A stretch of DNA of 64,000 bases, from contig NC_079876.1 in NCBI RefSeq assembly GCF_029227915.1, positions 39,663,828 to 39,727,827 of the forward strand, read 5' to 3'. The stretch is from Hydractinia symbiolongicarpus. Taxonomy: Eukaryota; Cnidaria; Hydrozoa; Anthoathecata; Hydractiniidae. This document shows positions 38,335 to 50,113 of the stretch, piece after piece (the stretch's first letter is position 1; every line of letters begins with the position of its first letter). The position numbers and the translations under genes are program-made. Under the pieces are notes generated by a model. The model worked only from the letters and a program-made list of their open reading frames with translations, made no database searches and was not told where the DNA came from.

Positions 38335-41178
38335 GTAAATTCATTTCCAAAACGATTTTTTAAATTATCTTTTCACCACTAAAACGCATGAGACTTGTAG
38401 TTTTCAAAAATGTTTTCATTTTTGATGAGACGCTGAATAAAAGAAGTTTAATCGCCGGCAAACAAAAACCCGCCATTTCCCGTAAACCCCGGACTCGGCC
38501 CGTATAGTCAAAAGTATACAAAGAAAGTACCCAGGGAGTAAACTCATTTCCCAAACGATTTTTTAAATTATTATTTCACCACTAAAGCCCATGAGACTTG
38601 TAGTTTTTAAAAATGTTTTCATTTTTGATGAGACGCTGAATAAAAGAAGTTTAATCGCCGGCAAACGAAAACCCGCCATTTCCGGTAAACCCCGGACTCG
38701 GCCCGCATAGTCAAAAGTATACTAAGAAAGTACCCAGGGAGTAAACTCATTTCCCGAACGATTTTTTAAATTATTTTTTCACCACTAAAACGCATGAGAC
38801 TTGTAGTTTTCAAAAATGTTTTCATTTTTGATGAGACGCTGAATAAAAGAAGTTTAATCGCCGGCAAACGAAAACCTGCGATTTCCCGTAAATCCCAGAC
38901 TCGGCCCGTATAGTAAAAAGTATACAAAGAAAGTACCCAGGGTGTAAACTCATTTCCCGAACGATTTTTTAAATTATTATTTCACCACTAAAGCCCATGA
39001 GACTTGTAGTATTTAAAAATATTTTCATTTTTGATGAGACGCTGAATAAAAGAAGTTTAATCGCCGGCAAACGAAAACCCGCGACTTCCCGTAAATCCCG
39101 GACTCGGCCCGTATAGTCAAAAGTATACAAAGAAAGTACCCGGGGAGTAAACTCATTTCCCGAACGATTTTTTAAATTATTTTTTCACCACTAAAACGCA
39201 TGAGACTTGTAGTTTTAAAAAAATGTTTTCATTTTTGATGAGACGCTGAATAAAAAAAGTTTAATCGCCGGCAAACGAAAACCTGCGATTTCCCGTAAAT
39301 CCCGGACTCGGCCCGTATAGTCAAAAGTATACAAAGAAAGTACCCGGGGTGTAAACTCATTTCCGGAACGATTTTTTAAATTATTATTTCACCACTAAAG
39401 CCCATGAGACTTGTAGTTTTTAAAAATGTTTTCATTTTTGATGAGACGCTGAATAAAAGAAGTTTAATTGCCGGCAAACGAAAAACCCGCGACTTCCCGT
39501 AAATCCCGGACTCGGCCCGTATAGTCAAAAGTATACAAAGAAAGTATCCAGGGAGTAAACTCATTTCCCGAACGATTTTTTAAATTAATTTTCACCACTA
39601 AAACGCATGAGACTTGTAGTTTTCAGAAATGTTTTCATTTTTGATGAGACGCTTAATGAAAGTGGTTTAATCGCCGGCAAACGAAAACCAGCGATTTCCC
39701 GTAAATCCCGGGTTTGGCTTGTATAGTCGAATGTATACAAAGAAAGTACCCTGTGAGTAAACTCATTTCCAGAACGATTTTTTAAATTATCTTTTCACCA
39801 CTAAAACGCATGAGACTTGTAGTTTTCAAAAATGTTTTCATTTTTGATGAGACGCTGAATAAAAGAAGTTTAATCGCCGGCAAACGAAAACCCGCCATTT
39901 CCCGTAAATCCCGGACTCGGCCCGTATAGTCAAAAGTATACAAAGAAAGTACCCAGGGAGTAAACTCATTTCCCAAACGATTTTTTAAATTATTATTTCA
40001 CCACTAAAACGCTTGAGACTTGTAGTTTTCAAAAATGTTTTCATTTTTGATGACACCCTGAATAAAACAAGTTTAATCGCCGGCAAACAAAAACCCGCCA
40101 TTTCCGGTAAACCCCGGACTCGGCCCGCATAGTCAAAAGTATACAAAGAAAGTACCCAGGGAGTAAACTCATTTCCCGAACGATTTTTTAAATTATTTTT
40201 TCACCACTAAAACGCATGAGACTTGTAGTTTTCAAAAATGCTTTCATTTTTGATGAGACGCTGAATAAAAGAAGTTTAATCGCCGGCAAACGAAAACCTG
40301 CGATTTCCCGTAAATCCCAGACTCGGCCCGTATAGTAAAAAGTATACAAAGAAAGTACCCAGGGTGTAAACTCATTTCCCGAACGATTTTTTAAATTATT
40401 ATTTCACCACTAAAGGCCATGAGACTTGTAGTATTTAAAAATATTTTCATTTTTGATGAGACGCTGAATAAAAGATGTTTAATCGCCGGCAAACGAAAAC
40501 CCGCGACTTCCCGTAAATCCCGGACTCGGCCCGTATAGTCAAAAGTATACAAAGAAAGTACCCGGGGAGTAAACTCATTTCCCGAACGATTTTTTAAATT
40601 ATTTTTTCACCACTAAAACGCATGAGACTTGTAGTTTTAAAAAAATGTTTTCATTTTTGATGAGACGCTGAATAAAAAAAGTTTAATCGCCGGCAAACGA
40701 AAACCTGCGATTTCCCGTAAATCCCGGACTCGGCCCGTATAGTCAAAAGTATACAAAGAAAGTACCCGGGGTGTAAACTCATTTCCCGAACGATTTTTTA
40801 AATTATTATTTCACCACTAAAGCCCATGAGACTTGTAGTTTTTAAAAATGTTTTCATTTTTGATGAGACGCTGAATAAAAGAAGTTTAATTGCCGGCAAA
40901 CGAAAAACCCGCGACTTCCCGTAAATGCCGGACTCGGCCCGTATAGTCAAAAGTATACAAAGAAAGTATCCAGGGAGTAAACTCATTTCCCGAACGATTT
41001 TTTAAATTAATTTTCACCACTAAAACGCATGAGACTTGTAGTTTTCAGAAATGTTTTCATTTTTGATGAGACGCTTAATGAAAGTGGTTTAATCGCCGGC
41101 AAACGAAAACCCGCGATTTCCCGTAAATCCTGGGTTTGGCCCGTATAGTCGAATGTATACAAAGAAAGTACCCTGTGA
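38335..41178 (+). repeat. 7-monomer HOR (1,422 bp), two tandem copies
   Basis: Copy 1 starts at 38335, copy 2 at 39757; each is 1,422 bp. The order is A, B/D, E', F, G', K, H'. Monomer starts are 38335, 38538, 38741, 38944, 39147, 39351 and 39555, then 39757, 39960, 40163, 40366, 40569, 40773 and 40977. Shared rare variants include the tttccggtaaacc/gcccgcatag monomer and cccgtatagtaaaa in E'. The B/D monomers differ in where the B-to-D switch lies: late in copy 1, before cgcttgag in copy 2. One may have been altered by gene conversion. Confidence 0.9.
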
Positions 41179-41584
41179 GTAAACTCATTTCCAGAACGAT
41201 TTTTTAAATTATCTTTTCACCACTAAAACGCATGAGACTTGTAGTTTTCAAAAATGTTTTCATTTTTGATGAGACGCTGAATAAAAGAAGTTTAATCGCC
41301 GGCAAACGAAAACCCGCCATTTCCCGTAAACCCCGGACTCGGCCCGTATAGTCAAAAGTATACAAAGAAAGTACCCAGGGAGTAAACTCATTTCCCAAAC
41401 GATTTTTTAAATTATTATTTCACCACTAAAGCCCATGAGACTTGTAGTATTTAAAAATATTTTCATTTTTGATGAGACGCTGAATAAAAGATGTTTAATC
41501 GCCGGCAAACGAAAACCCGCGACTTCCCGTAAATCCCGGACTCGGCCCGTATAGTCAAAAGTATACAAAGAAAGTACCCGGGGA

Positions 41585-41788
41585 GTAAACTCATTTCCCG
41601 AACGATTTTTTAAATTATTTTTTCACCACTAAAACGCATGAGACTTGTAGTTTTAAAAAAATGTTTTCATTTTTGATGAGACGCTGAATAAAAAAAGTTT
41701 AATCGCCGGCAAACGAAAACCTGCGATTTCCCGTAAATCCCGGACTCGGCCCGTATAGTCAAAAGTATACAAAGAAAGTACCCGGGGT
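41585..41788 (+). repeat. Monomer class G', example
   Basis: Markers are cccgaacg, attttttcacc, gttttaaaaaaatg (one extra base), gaataaaaaaag, cctgcgattt and cccggggtg. It is 204 bp long. It is seen from 39.15 kb onward. Later copies (58.45, 60.09 and 62.93 kb) have caaaaatg in place of the A run. Confidence 0.8.
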
Positions 41789-41992
41789 GTAAACTCATTT
41801 CCCGAACGATTTTTTAAATTATTATTTCACCACTAAAGCCCATGAGACTTGTAGTTTTTAAAAATGTTTTCATTTTTGATGAGACGCTGAATAAAAGAAG
41901 TTTAATTGCCGGCAAACGAAAAACCCGCGACTTCCCGTAAATCCCGGACTCGGCCCGTATAGTCAAAAGTATACAAAGAAAGTATCCAGGGA
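41789..41992 (+). repeat. Monomer class K, example
   Basis: Markers are cccgaacg, attatttcacc, aaagcccatg, tttttaaaaatg (tcttc in late copies), tttaattgccgg, aaaaacccgcgactt and the linker agtatccagggag. It is always followed by H'. The first copy is at 37727. Confidence 0.85.
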
Positions 41993-42194
41993 GTAAACTC
42001 ATTTCCCGAACGATTTTTTAAATTAATTTTCACCACTAAAACGCATGAGACTTGTAGTTTTCAGAAATGTTTTCATTTTTGATGAGACGCTTAATGAAAG
42101 TGGTTTAATCGCCGGCAAACGAAAACCCGCGATTTCCCGTAAATCCTGGGTTTGGCCCGTATAGTCGAATGTATACAAAGAAAGTACCCTGTGA
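41993..42194 (+). repeat. Monomer class H', example
   Basis: Markers are cccgaacg, aaattaattttcaccac (two T fewer than other classes), cagaaatg, cttaatgaaagtgg, cccgcgattt, gggtttggcccg or gggcttggcccg, gtcgaatg and ccctgtgag. It usually returns the array to A or leads to I. Confidence 0.8.
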
Positions 42195-43412
42195 GTAAAC
42201 TCATTTCCAGAACGATTTTTTAAATTATCTTTTCACCACTAAAACGCATGAGACTTGTAGTTTTCAGAAATGTTTTCATTTTTGATGAGACGCTTAATGA
42301 AAGTGGTTTAATCGCCGGCAAACGAAAACCCGCGATTTCCCGTAAATCCCGGACTCGGCCCGTATAGTCAAAAGTATACAAGGAAAGTACCCAGTGAGTA
42401 AACTCATTTCCCGAACGAATTTTTAAATTATTTTTTCACCACTAAAACGCATGAGATTTGTAGTTTTCAGAAATGTTTTCATTTTTGATGAGACGCTTAA
42501 TGAAAGTGGTTTAATCGCCGGCAAACGAAAACCCGCCATTTCCCGTAAATCCCGGGCTTGGCCCGTATAGTCGAATGTATACAAAGAAAGTACCCTGTGA
42601 GTAAACTCATTTCCAAAACGATTTTTTAAATTATCTTTTCACCACTAAAACGCTTGAGACTTGTAGTTTTCAAAAATGTTTTCATTTTTGATGAGACGCT
42701 GAATAAAAGAAGTTTAATCGCCGGCAAACGAAAACCCGCCATTTCCCGAAAACCCCGGACTCGGCCCGCATAGTCAAAAGTATACAAAGAAAGTACCCAG
42801 GGAGTAAACTCATTTCCCGAACGATTTTTTAAATTATTTTTTCACCACTAAAACGCATGAGACTTGTAGTTTTCAAAAATGTTTTCATTTTTGATGAGAC
42901 GCTGAATAAAAGGAGTTTAATCGCCGGCAAACGAAAACCAGCGATTTCCCGTAAATCCCGGACTCGGCCCGTATAGTCAAAAGTATACAAAGAAAGTACC
43001 CGGGGTGTAAACTCATTTCCCGAACGATTTTTTAAATTATTATTTCACCACTAAAGCCCATGAGACTTGTAGTTTTTAAAAATGTTTTCATTTTTGATGA
43101 GACGCTGAATAAAAGAAGTTTAATTGCCGGCAAACGAAAAACCCGCGACTTCCCGTAAATCCCGGACTCGGCCCGTATAGTCAAAAGTATACAAAGAAAG
43201 TATCCAGGGAGTAAACTCATTTCCCGAACGATTTTTTAAATTAATTTTCACCACTAAAACGCATGAGACTTGTAGTTTTCAGAAATGTTTTCATTTTTGA
43301 TGAGACGCTTAATGAAAGTGGTTTAATCGCCGGCAAACGAAAACCCGCGATTTCCCGTAAATCCTGGGTTTGGCCCGTATAGTCGAATGTATACAAAGAA
43401 AGTACCCTGTGA
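42195..43412 (+). repeat. 6-monomer block C'-C-D-E-K-H'
   Basis: Monomer starts are 42195, 42398, 42601, 42804, 43007 and 43211. The same six-monomer series occurs at 43819-45036, 1,624 bp later. The monomer 42195-42397 is composite: left A markers (ccagaacg, atcttttcacc), middle C markers (cagaaatg, cttaatgaaagtgg) and a right B end (ggactcggcccgtatag, caaggaaag, cccagtgag). Confidence 0.75.
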
Positions 43413-43615
43413 GTAAACTCATTTCCAGAACGATTTTTTAAATTATCTTTTCACCACTAAAACGCATGAGACTTGTAGTTTTCAAAAATGTTTTCATTTT
43501 TGATGAGACGCTGAATAAAAGAAGTTTAATCGCCGGCAAACGAAAACCCGCCATTTCCCGTAAACCCCGGACTCGGCCCGTATAGTCAAAAGTATACAAA
43601 GAAAGTACCCAGGGA
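43413..43615 (+). repeat. Monomer class A, example
   Basis: Markers are ccagaacg or ccaaaacg, atcttttcacc, cgcatgag, caaaaatg, gaataaaagaag, cccgccattt, taaaccccggactcgg, cccgtatag and cccagggag. It occurs about 15 times right of 36.9 kb, with earlier relatives near 19.9, 21.1, 31.5 and 32.7 kb. It is usually followed by B, and its spacing (3, 5, 7, 8, 10, 11 or 13 monomers) defines the right-region unit lengths used here. Confidence 0.8.
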
Positions 43616-43818
43616 GTAAACTCATTTCCCAAACGATTTTTTAAATTATTATTTCACCACTAAAGCCCATGAGACTTGTAGTTTTTAAAAATGTTTTCAT
43701 TTTTGATGAGACGCTGAATAAAAGAAGTTTAATCGCCGGCAAACGAAAACCCGCGATTTCCCGTAAATCCCGGACTCGGCCCGTATAGTCAAAAGTATAC
43801 AAGGAAAGTACCCAGTGA
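43616..43818 (+). repeat. Monomer class B, example
   Basis: Markers are cccaaacg, attatttcacc, aaagcccatg, tttttaaaaatg, gaataaaagaag, cccgcgattt, ggactcggcccgtatag, caaggaaag and cccagtgag. It normally follows A and precedes C or C'. Confidence 0.8.
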
Positions 43819-44021
43819 GTAAACTCATTTCCCGAACGAATGTTTAAATTATTTTTTCACCACTAAAACGCATGAGACTTGTAGTTTTCAGAAATGTTTT
43901 CATTTTTGATGAGACGCTTAATGAAAGTGGTTTAATCGCCGGCAAACGAAAACCCGCGATTTCCCGTAAATCCCGGACTCGGCCCGTATAGTCAAAAGTA
44001 TACAAGGAAAGTACCCAGTGA

Positions 44022-44224
44022 GTAAACTCATTTCCCGAACGAATTTTTAAATTATTTTTTCACCACTAAAACGCATGAGATTTGTAGTTTTCAGAAATGT
44101 TTTCATTTTTGATGAGACGCTTAATGAAAGTGGTTTAATCGCCGGCAAACGAAAACCCGCCATTTCCCGTAAATCCCGGGCTTGGCCCGTATAGTCGAAT
44201 GTATACAAAGAAAGTACCCTGTGA
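44022..44224 (+). repeat. Monomer class C, example
   Basis: Markers are cccgaacgaattttt, attttttcacc, gagatttgtag, cagaaatg, cttaatgaaagtgg, cccgccattt, gggcttggcccg, gtcgaatg and ccctgtgag. The gggcttggcccg form contains a short perfect inverted repeat (cgggc and gcccg around ttg). Confidence 0.8.
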
Positions 44225-44427
44225 GTAAACTCATTTCCAAAACGATTTTTTAAATTATCTTTTCACCACTAAAACGCTTGAGACTTGTAGTTTTCAAAAA
44301 TGTTTTCATTTTTGATGAGACGCTGAATAAAAGAAGTTTAATCGCCGGCAAACGAAAACCCGCCATTTCCCGAAAACCCCGGACTCGGCCCGCATAGTCA
44401 AAAGTATACAAAGAAAGTACCCAGGGA
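44225..44427 (+). repeat. Monomer class D, example
   Basis: Markers are ccaaaacg, atcttttcacc, cgcttgag, caaaaatg, gaataaaagaag, cccgccattt, ttcccgaaaaccccgg, gcccgcatag and cccagggag. An older relative with cgcttgag and gcccgaatag is common from 4.5 to 30.2 kb, so this class is shared by both halves of the window. Confidence 0.8.
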
Positions 44428-44630
44428 GTAAACTCATTTCCCGAACGATTTTTTAAATTATTTTTTCACCACTAAAACGCATGAGACTTGTAGTTTTCAA
44501 AAATGTTTTCATTTTTGATGAGACGCTGAATAAAAGGAGTTTAATCGCCGGCAAACGAAAACCAGCGATTTCCCGTAAATCCCGGACTCGGCCCGTATAG
44601 TCAAAAGTATACAAAGAAAGTACCCGGGGT
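44428..44630 (+). repeat. Monomer class E, example
   Basis: Markers are cccgaacg, attttttcacc, cgcatgag, caaaaatg, gaataaaaggag, ccagcgattt (also catgcg or cctgcg), ggactcggcccgtatag and usually cccagggtg. E' has gaataaaagaag and cctgcg. It normally precedes F; here it ends in cccggggtg and is followed by K. Confidence 0.75.
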
Positions 44631-45036
44631 GTAAACTCATTTAACGAACGATTTTTTAAATTATTATTTCACCACTAAAGCCCATGAGACTTGTAGTTTT
44701 TAAAAATGTTTTCATTTTTGATGAGACGCTGAATAAAAGAAGTTTAATTGCCGGCAAACGAAAAACCCGCGACTTCCCGTAAATCCCGGACTCGGCCTGT
44801 ATAGTCAAAAGTATACAAAGAAAGTATCCAGGGAGTAAACTCATTTCCCGAACGATTTTTTAAATTAATTTTCACCACTAAAACGCATGAGACTTGTAGT
44901 TTTCAGAAATGTTTTCATTTTTGATGAGACGCTTAATGAAAGTAGTTTAATCGCCGGCAAACGAAAACCCGCGATTTCCCGTAAATCCCGGGTTTGGCCC
45001 GTATAGTCGAATGTATACAAAGAAAGTACCCTGTGA

Positions 45037-46052
45037 GTAAACTCATTTCCAGAACGATTTTTTAAATTATCTTTTCACCACTAAAACGCATGAGACTTGT
45101 AGTTTTCAAAAATGTTTTCATTTTTGATGAGACGCTGAATAAAAGAAGTTTAATCGCCGGCAAACGAAAACCCGCCATTTCCCGTAAACCCCGGACTCGG
45201 CCCGTATAGTCAAAAGTATACAAAGAAAGTACCCAGGGAGTAAACTCATTTCCCAAACGATTTTTTAAATTATTATTTCACCACTAAAGCCCATGAGACT
45301 TGTAGTATTTAAAAATATTTTCATTTTTGATGAGACGCTGAATAAAAGAAGTTTAATCGCCGGCAAACGAAAACCCGCGACTTCCCGTAAATCCCGCACT
45401 CGGCCCGTATAGTCAAAAGTATACAAAGAAAGTACCCGGGGAGTAAACTCATTTCCCGAACGATTTTTTAAATTATTTTTTCACCACTAAAACGCATGAG
45501 ACTTGTAGTTTTAAAAAAATGTTTTCATTTTTGATGAGACGCTGAATAAAAAAAGTTTAATCGCCGGCAAACGAAAACCTGCGATTTCCCGTAAATCCCG
45601 GACTCGGCCCGTATAGTCAAAAGTATACAAAGAAAGTACCCGGGGTGTAAACTCATTTCCCGAACGATTTTTTAAATTATTATTTCACCACTAAAGCCCA
45701 TGAGACTTGTAGTTTTTAAAAATGTTTTCATTTTTGATGAGACGCTGAATAAAAGAAGTTTAATTGCCGGCAAACGAAAAACCCGCGACTTCCCGTAAAT
45801 CCCGGACTCGGCCCGTATAGTCAAAAGTATACAAAGAAAGTATCCAGGGAGTAAACTCATTTCCCGAACGATTTTTTAAATTAATTTTCACCACTAAAAC
45901 GCATGAGACTTGTAGTTTTCAGAAATGTTTTCATTTTTGATGAGACGCTTAATGAAAGTGGTTTAATCGCCGGCAAACGAAAACCCGCGATTTCCCGTAA
46001 ATCCTGGGTTTGGCCCGTATAGTCGAATGTATACAAAGAAAGTACCCTGTGA
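45037..46052 (+). repeat. 5-monomer HOR A-F-G'-K-H', second occurrence
   Basis: Same class order and length (1,016 bp) as 41179-42194, 3,858 bp (19 monomers) downstream, including the cccaaacg start of the F monomer. The shared scar suggests one deletion event copied later as part of a larger unit. Confidence 0.85.
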
Positions 46053-48692
46053 GTAAACTCATTTCCAGAACGATTTTTTAAATTATCTTTTCACCACTAA
46101 AACGCATGAGACTTGTAGTTTTCAAAAATGTTTTCATTTTTGATGAGACGCTGAATAAAAGAAGTTTAATCGCCGGCAAACGAAAACCCGCCATTTCCCG
46201 TAAACCCCGGACTCGGCCCGTATAGTCAAAAGTATACAAAGAAAGCACCCAGGGAGTAAACTCATTTCCCAAACGATTTTTTAAATTATTATTTCACCAC
46301 TAAAGCCCATGAGACTTGTAGTTTTTAAAAATGTTTTCATTTTTGATGAGACGCTGAATAAAAGAAGTTTAATCGCCGGCAAACGAAAACCCGCGATTTC
46401 CCGTAAATCCCGGACTCGGCCCGTATAGTCAAAAGTATACAAGGAAAGTACCCAGTGAGTAAACTCATTTCCCGAACGAATGTTTAAATTATTTTTTCAC
46501 CACTAAAACGCATGAGACTTGTAGTTTTCAGAAATGTTTTCATTTTTGATGAGACGCTTAATGAAAGTGGTTTAATCGCCGGCAAACGAAAACCCGCGAT
46601 TTCCCGTAAATCCCGGGCTTGGCCCGTATAGTCGAATGTATACAAAGAAATTACCCTGTGAGTAAACTCATTTCCAAAACGATTTTTTAAATTATCTTTT
46701 CACCACTAAAACGCATGAGACTTGTAGTTTTCAGAAAATGTTTTCATTTTTGATGAGACGCTGAATAAAAGAAGTTTAATCGCCGGCAAAAGAAAACCCG
46801 CCATTTCCCGTAAACCCCGGACTCGGCCCGTATAGTCAAAAGTATACAAAGAAAGTACCCAGGGAGTAAACTCATTTCCCAAACGATTTTTTAAATTATT
46901 ATTTCACCACTAAAGCCCATGAGACTTGTAGTTTTTAAAAATGTTTTTATTTTTGATGAGACGCTGAATAAAAGCAGTTTAATCGCCGGCAAACGAAAAC
47001 CCGCGATTTCCCGTAAATCCCGGACTCGGCCCGTATAGTCAAAAGTATACAAGGAAAGTACCCAGTGAGTAAACTCATTTCCCGAACGAATTTTTAAATT
47101 ATTTTTTCACCACTAAAACGCATGAGATTTGTAGTTTTCAGAAATGTTTTCATTTTTGATGAGACGCTTAATGAAAGTGGTTTAATCGCCGGCAAACGAA
47201 AACCCGCCATTTCCCGTAAATCCCGGGCTTGGCCCGTATAGTCGAATGTATACAAAGAAAGTACCCTGTGAGTAAACTCATTTCCAAAACGATTTTTTAA
47301 ATTATCTTTTCACCACTAAAACGCTTGAGACTTGTAGTTTTCAAAAATGTTTTCATTTTTGATGAGACGCTGAATAAAAGAAGTTTAATCGCCGGCAAAC
47401 GAAAACCCGCCATTTCCCGAAAACCCCGGACTCGGCCCGCATAGTCAAAAGTATACAAAGAAAGTACCCAGGGAGTAAACTCATTTCCCGAACGATTTTT
47501 TAAATTATTTTTTCACCACTAAAACGCATGAGACTTGTAGTTTTCAAAAATGTTTTCATTTTTGATGAGACGCTGAATAAAAGGAGTTTAATCGCCGGCA
47601 AACGAAAACCAGCGATTTCCCGTAAATCCCGGACTCGGCCCGTATAGTCAAAAGTATACAAAGAAAGTACCCAGGGTGTAAACTCATTTCCCGAACGATT
47701 TTTTAAATTATTATTTCACCACTAAAGCCCATGAGACTTGTAGTATTTAAAAATATTTTCATTTTTGATGAGACGCTGAATAAAAGAAGTTTAATCGCCG
47801 GCAAACGAAAACCCGCGACTTCCCGTAAATCCCAGACTCGGCCCGTATAGTCAAAAGTATACAAAGAAAGTACCCAGGGAGTAAACTCATTTCCCGAACG
47901 ATTTTTTAAATTATTTTTTCACCACTAAAACGCATGAGACTGGTAGTTTTCAAAAATGTTTTCATTTTTGATGAGACTTTGAATAAAAAACGTTTAATCG
48001 CCGGCAAACGAAAACTTGCGATTTCCCGTAAATCCCGGACTCGGCCCGTATAGTCAAAAGTATACAAAGAAAGTACCCGGGGAGTAAACTCATTTCCCGA
48101 ACGATTTTTTAAATTATTTTTTCACCACTAAAACGCATGAGACTTGTAGTTTTAAAAAAATGTTTTCATTTTTGATGAGACGCTGAATAAAAAAAGTTTA
48201 ATCGCCGGCAAACGAAAACCTGCGATTTCCCGTAAATCCCGGACTCGGCCCGTATAGTCAAAAGTATTCAAAGAAAGTACCCGGGGTGTAAACTCATTTC
48301 CCGAACGATTTTTTAAATTATTATTTCACCACTAAAGCCCATGAGACTTGTAGTTTTTAAAAATGTTTTCATTTTTGATGAGACGCTGAATAAAAGAAGT
48401 TTAATTGCCGGCAAACGAAAAACCCGCGACTTCCCGTAAATCCGGACTCGGCCCGTATAGTCAAAAGTATACAAAGAAAGTATCCAGGGAGTAAACTCAT
48501 TTCCCGAACGATTTTTTAAATTAATTTTCACCACTAAAACGCATGAGACTTGTAGTTTTCAGAAATGTTTTCATTTTTGATGAGACGCTTAATGAAAGTG
48601 GTTTAATCGCCGGCAAACGAAAACCCGCGATTTCCCGTAAATCCCGGGTTTGGCCCGTATAGTCGAATGTATACAAAGAAAGTACCCTGTGA
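46053..48692 (+). repeat. 13-monomer HOR (2,640 bp), longest clean unit
   Basis: The order is A B C' A' B' C D E F G G' K H'. A' (near 46.68 kb) has one extra base in cagaaaatg, and B' (near 46.89 kb) has the rare aaaagcagttt. Nearly every right-region class except I and full-length H appears here in order. The 5-, 7-, 8- and 10-monomer units can be read as shortened versions of it. Confidence 0.85.
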
Positions 48693-50040
48693 GTAAACTC
48701 ATTTCCAGAACGATTTTTTAAATTATCTTTTCACCACTAAAACGCATGAGACTTGTAGTTTTCAAAAATGTTTTCATTTTTGATGAGACGCTGAATAAAA
48801 GAAGTTTAATCGCCGGCAAACGAAAACCCGCCATTTCCCGTAAACCCTGGACTCGGCCCGTATAGTCAAAAGTATACAAAGAAAGTACCCAGGGAGTAAA
48901 CTCATTTCCCAAACGATTTTTTAAATTATTATTTCACCACTAAAGCCCATGAGACTTGTAGTTTTTAAAAATGTTTTCATTTTTGATGAGACCCTGAATA
49001 AAAGAAGTTTAATCGCCGGCAAACGAAAACCCGCGATTTCCCGTAAATCCCGGACTCGGCCCGTATAGTCAAAATATACAAGGAAAGTACCCAGTGAGTA
49101 AACTCATTTCCCGAACCAATGTTTAAATTATTTTTTCACCACTAAAACGCATGAGACTTGTAGTTTTCAGAAATGTTTTCATTTTTGATGAGACGCTTAA
49201 TGAAAGTGGTTTAATCGCCGGCAAACGAAAACCCGCGATTTCCCGTAAATCCCGGGCTTGGCCCGTATAGTCGAATGTATACAAAGAAATTACCCTGTGA
49301 GTAAACTCATTTCCAAAACGATTTTTTAAATTATCTTTTCACCACTAAAACGCATGAGACTTGTAGTTTTCAGAAAATGTTTTCATTTTTGATGAGACGC
49401 TGAATAAAAGAAGTTTAATCGCCGGCAAACGAAAACCCGCCATTTCCCGTAAACCCCGGACTCGGCCCGTATAGTCAAAAGTATACAAAGAAAGTACCCA
49501 GGGAGTAAACTCATTTCCCAAACGATTTTTTAAATTATTATTTCACCACTAAAGCCCATGAGACTTGTAGTTTTTAAAAATGTTTTTATTTTTGATGAGT
49601 CGCTGAATAAAAGCAGTTTAATCGCCGGCAAACGAAAACCCGCGATTTCCCGTAAATCCCGGACTCGGCCCGTATAGTCAAAAGTATACAAGGAAAGTAC
49701 CCAGTGAGTAAACTCATTTCCCGAACGAATTTTTAAATTATTTTTTCACCACTAAAACGCATGAGATTTGTAGTTTTCAGAAATGTTTTCATTTTTGATG
49801 AGACGCTTAATGAAAGTGGTTTAATCGACGGCAAACGAAAACCCGCCATTTCCCGTAAATCCCGGGCTTGGCCCGTATAGTCGAATGTATACAAAGAAAG
49901 TACCCTGTGAGTAAACTCATTTCCAAAACGATTTTTTAAATTATCTTTTCACCACTAAAACGCTTGAGACTTGTAGTTTTCAAAAATGTTTTCATTTTTG
50001 ATGAGACGCTGAATAAAAGAAGTTTAATCGCCGGCAAACG
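48012..50040 (+). repeat. ~2.03-kb, 10-monomer tandem duplication, copy 1
   Basis: The copy begins inside the class-G monomer (aaaacttgcg at 48,011) and runs to the hybrid monomer near 50,041. Private markers shared with the next copy are gtattcaaag (48,265 and 50,295), cagaaaatg (49.37 and 51.40 kb), aagcagttt (49.61 and 51.64 kb) and taaaccctgg. It is about 2 bp shorter than copy 2 because of single-base losses (tccggactc, caaaatatac). Confidence 0.85.
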
Positions 50041-50113
50041 AAAACTTGCGATTTCCCGTAAATCCCGGACTCGGCCCGTATAGTCAAAAGTATACAAAGA
50101 AAGTACCCGGGGA
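49911..50113 (+). repeat. Hybrid D/G junction monomer
   Basis: Left half is class D (ccaaaacg, atcttttcacc, cgcttgag, gaataaaagaag). Right half is class G (aaaacttgcg, ggactcggcccgtatag, cccggggag). The switch lies in the shared gtttaatcgccggcaaacg block, about 50,021-50,045. D, E, F and G are separate monomers in the 13-monomer unit, so three monomers are skipped. Confidence 0.85.

Larger units (their letters stand above)
41179..42194 (+). repeat. 5-monomer HOR A-F-G'-K-H' (1,016 bp)
   Basis: Monomer starts are 41179, 41382, 41585, 41789 and 41993. It equals the preceding 7-monomer unit without the B/D and E' monomers. The same five-monomer unit recurs at 45037-46052. The F monomer here begins with cccaaacg (as class B does) where other F copies have cccgaacg, so the A-to-F join contains the start of a B monomer: the scar of the deletion. 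Confidence 0.85.
43413..45036 (+). repeat. 8-monomer HOR A-B-C'-C-D-E-K-H' (1,624 bp)
   Basis: Monomer starts are 43413, 43616, 43819, 44022, 44225, 44428, 44631 and 44835. It equals the preceding six-monomer block with a complete A and B in front. The C' monomer (43819) has cgaatgttt and a B-like right end with cagtgag. The E-to-K step omits F and G', which are present in the 7- and 13-monomer units. Confidence 0.8.
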
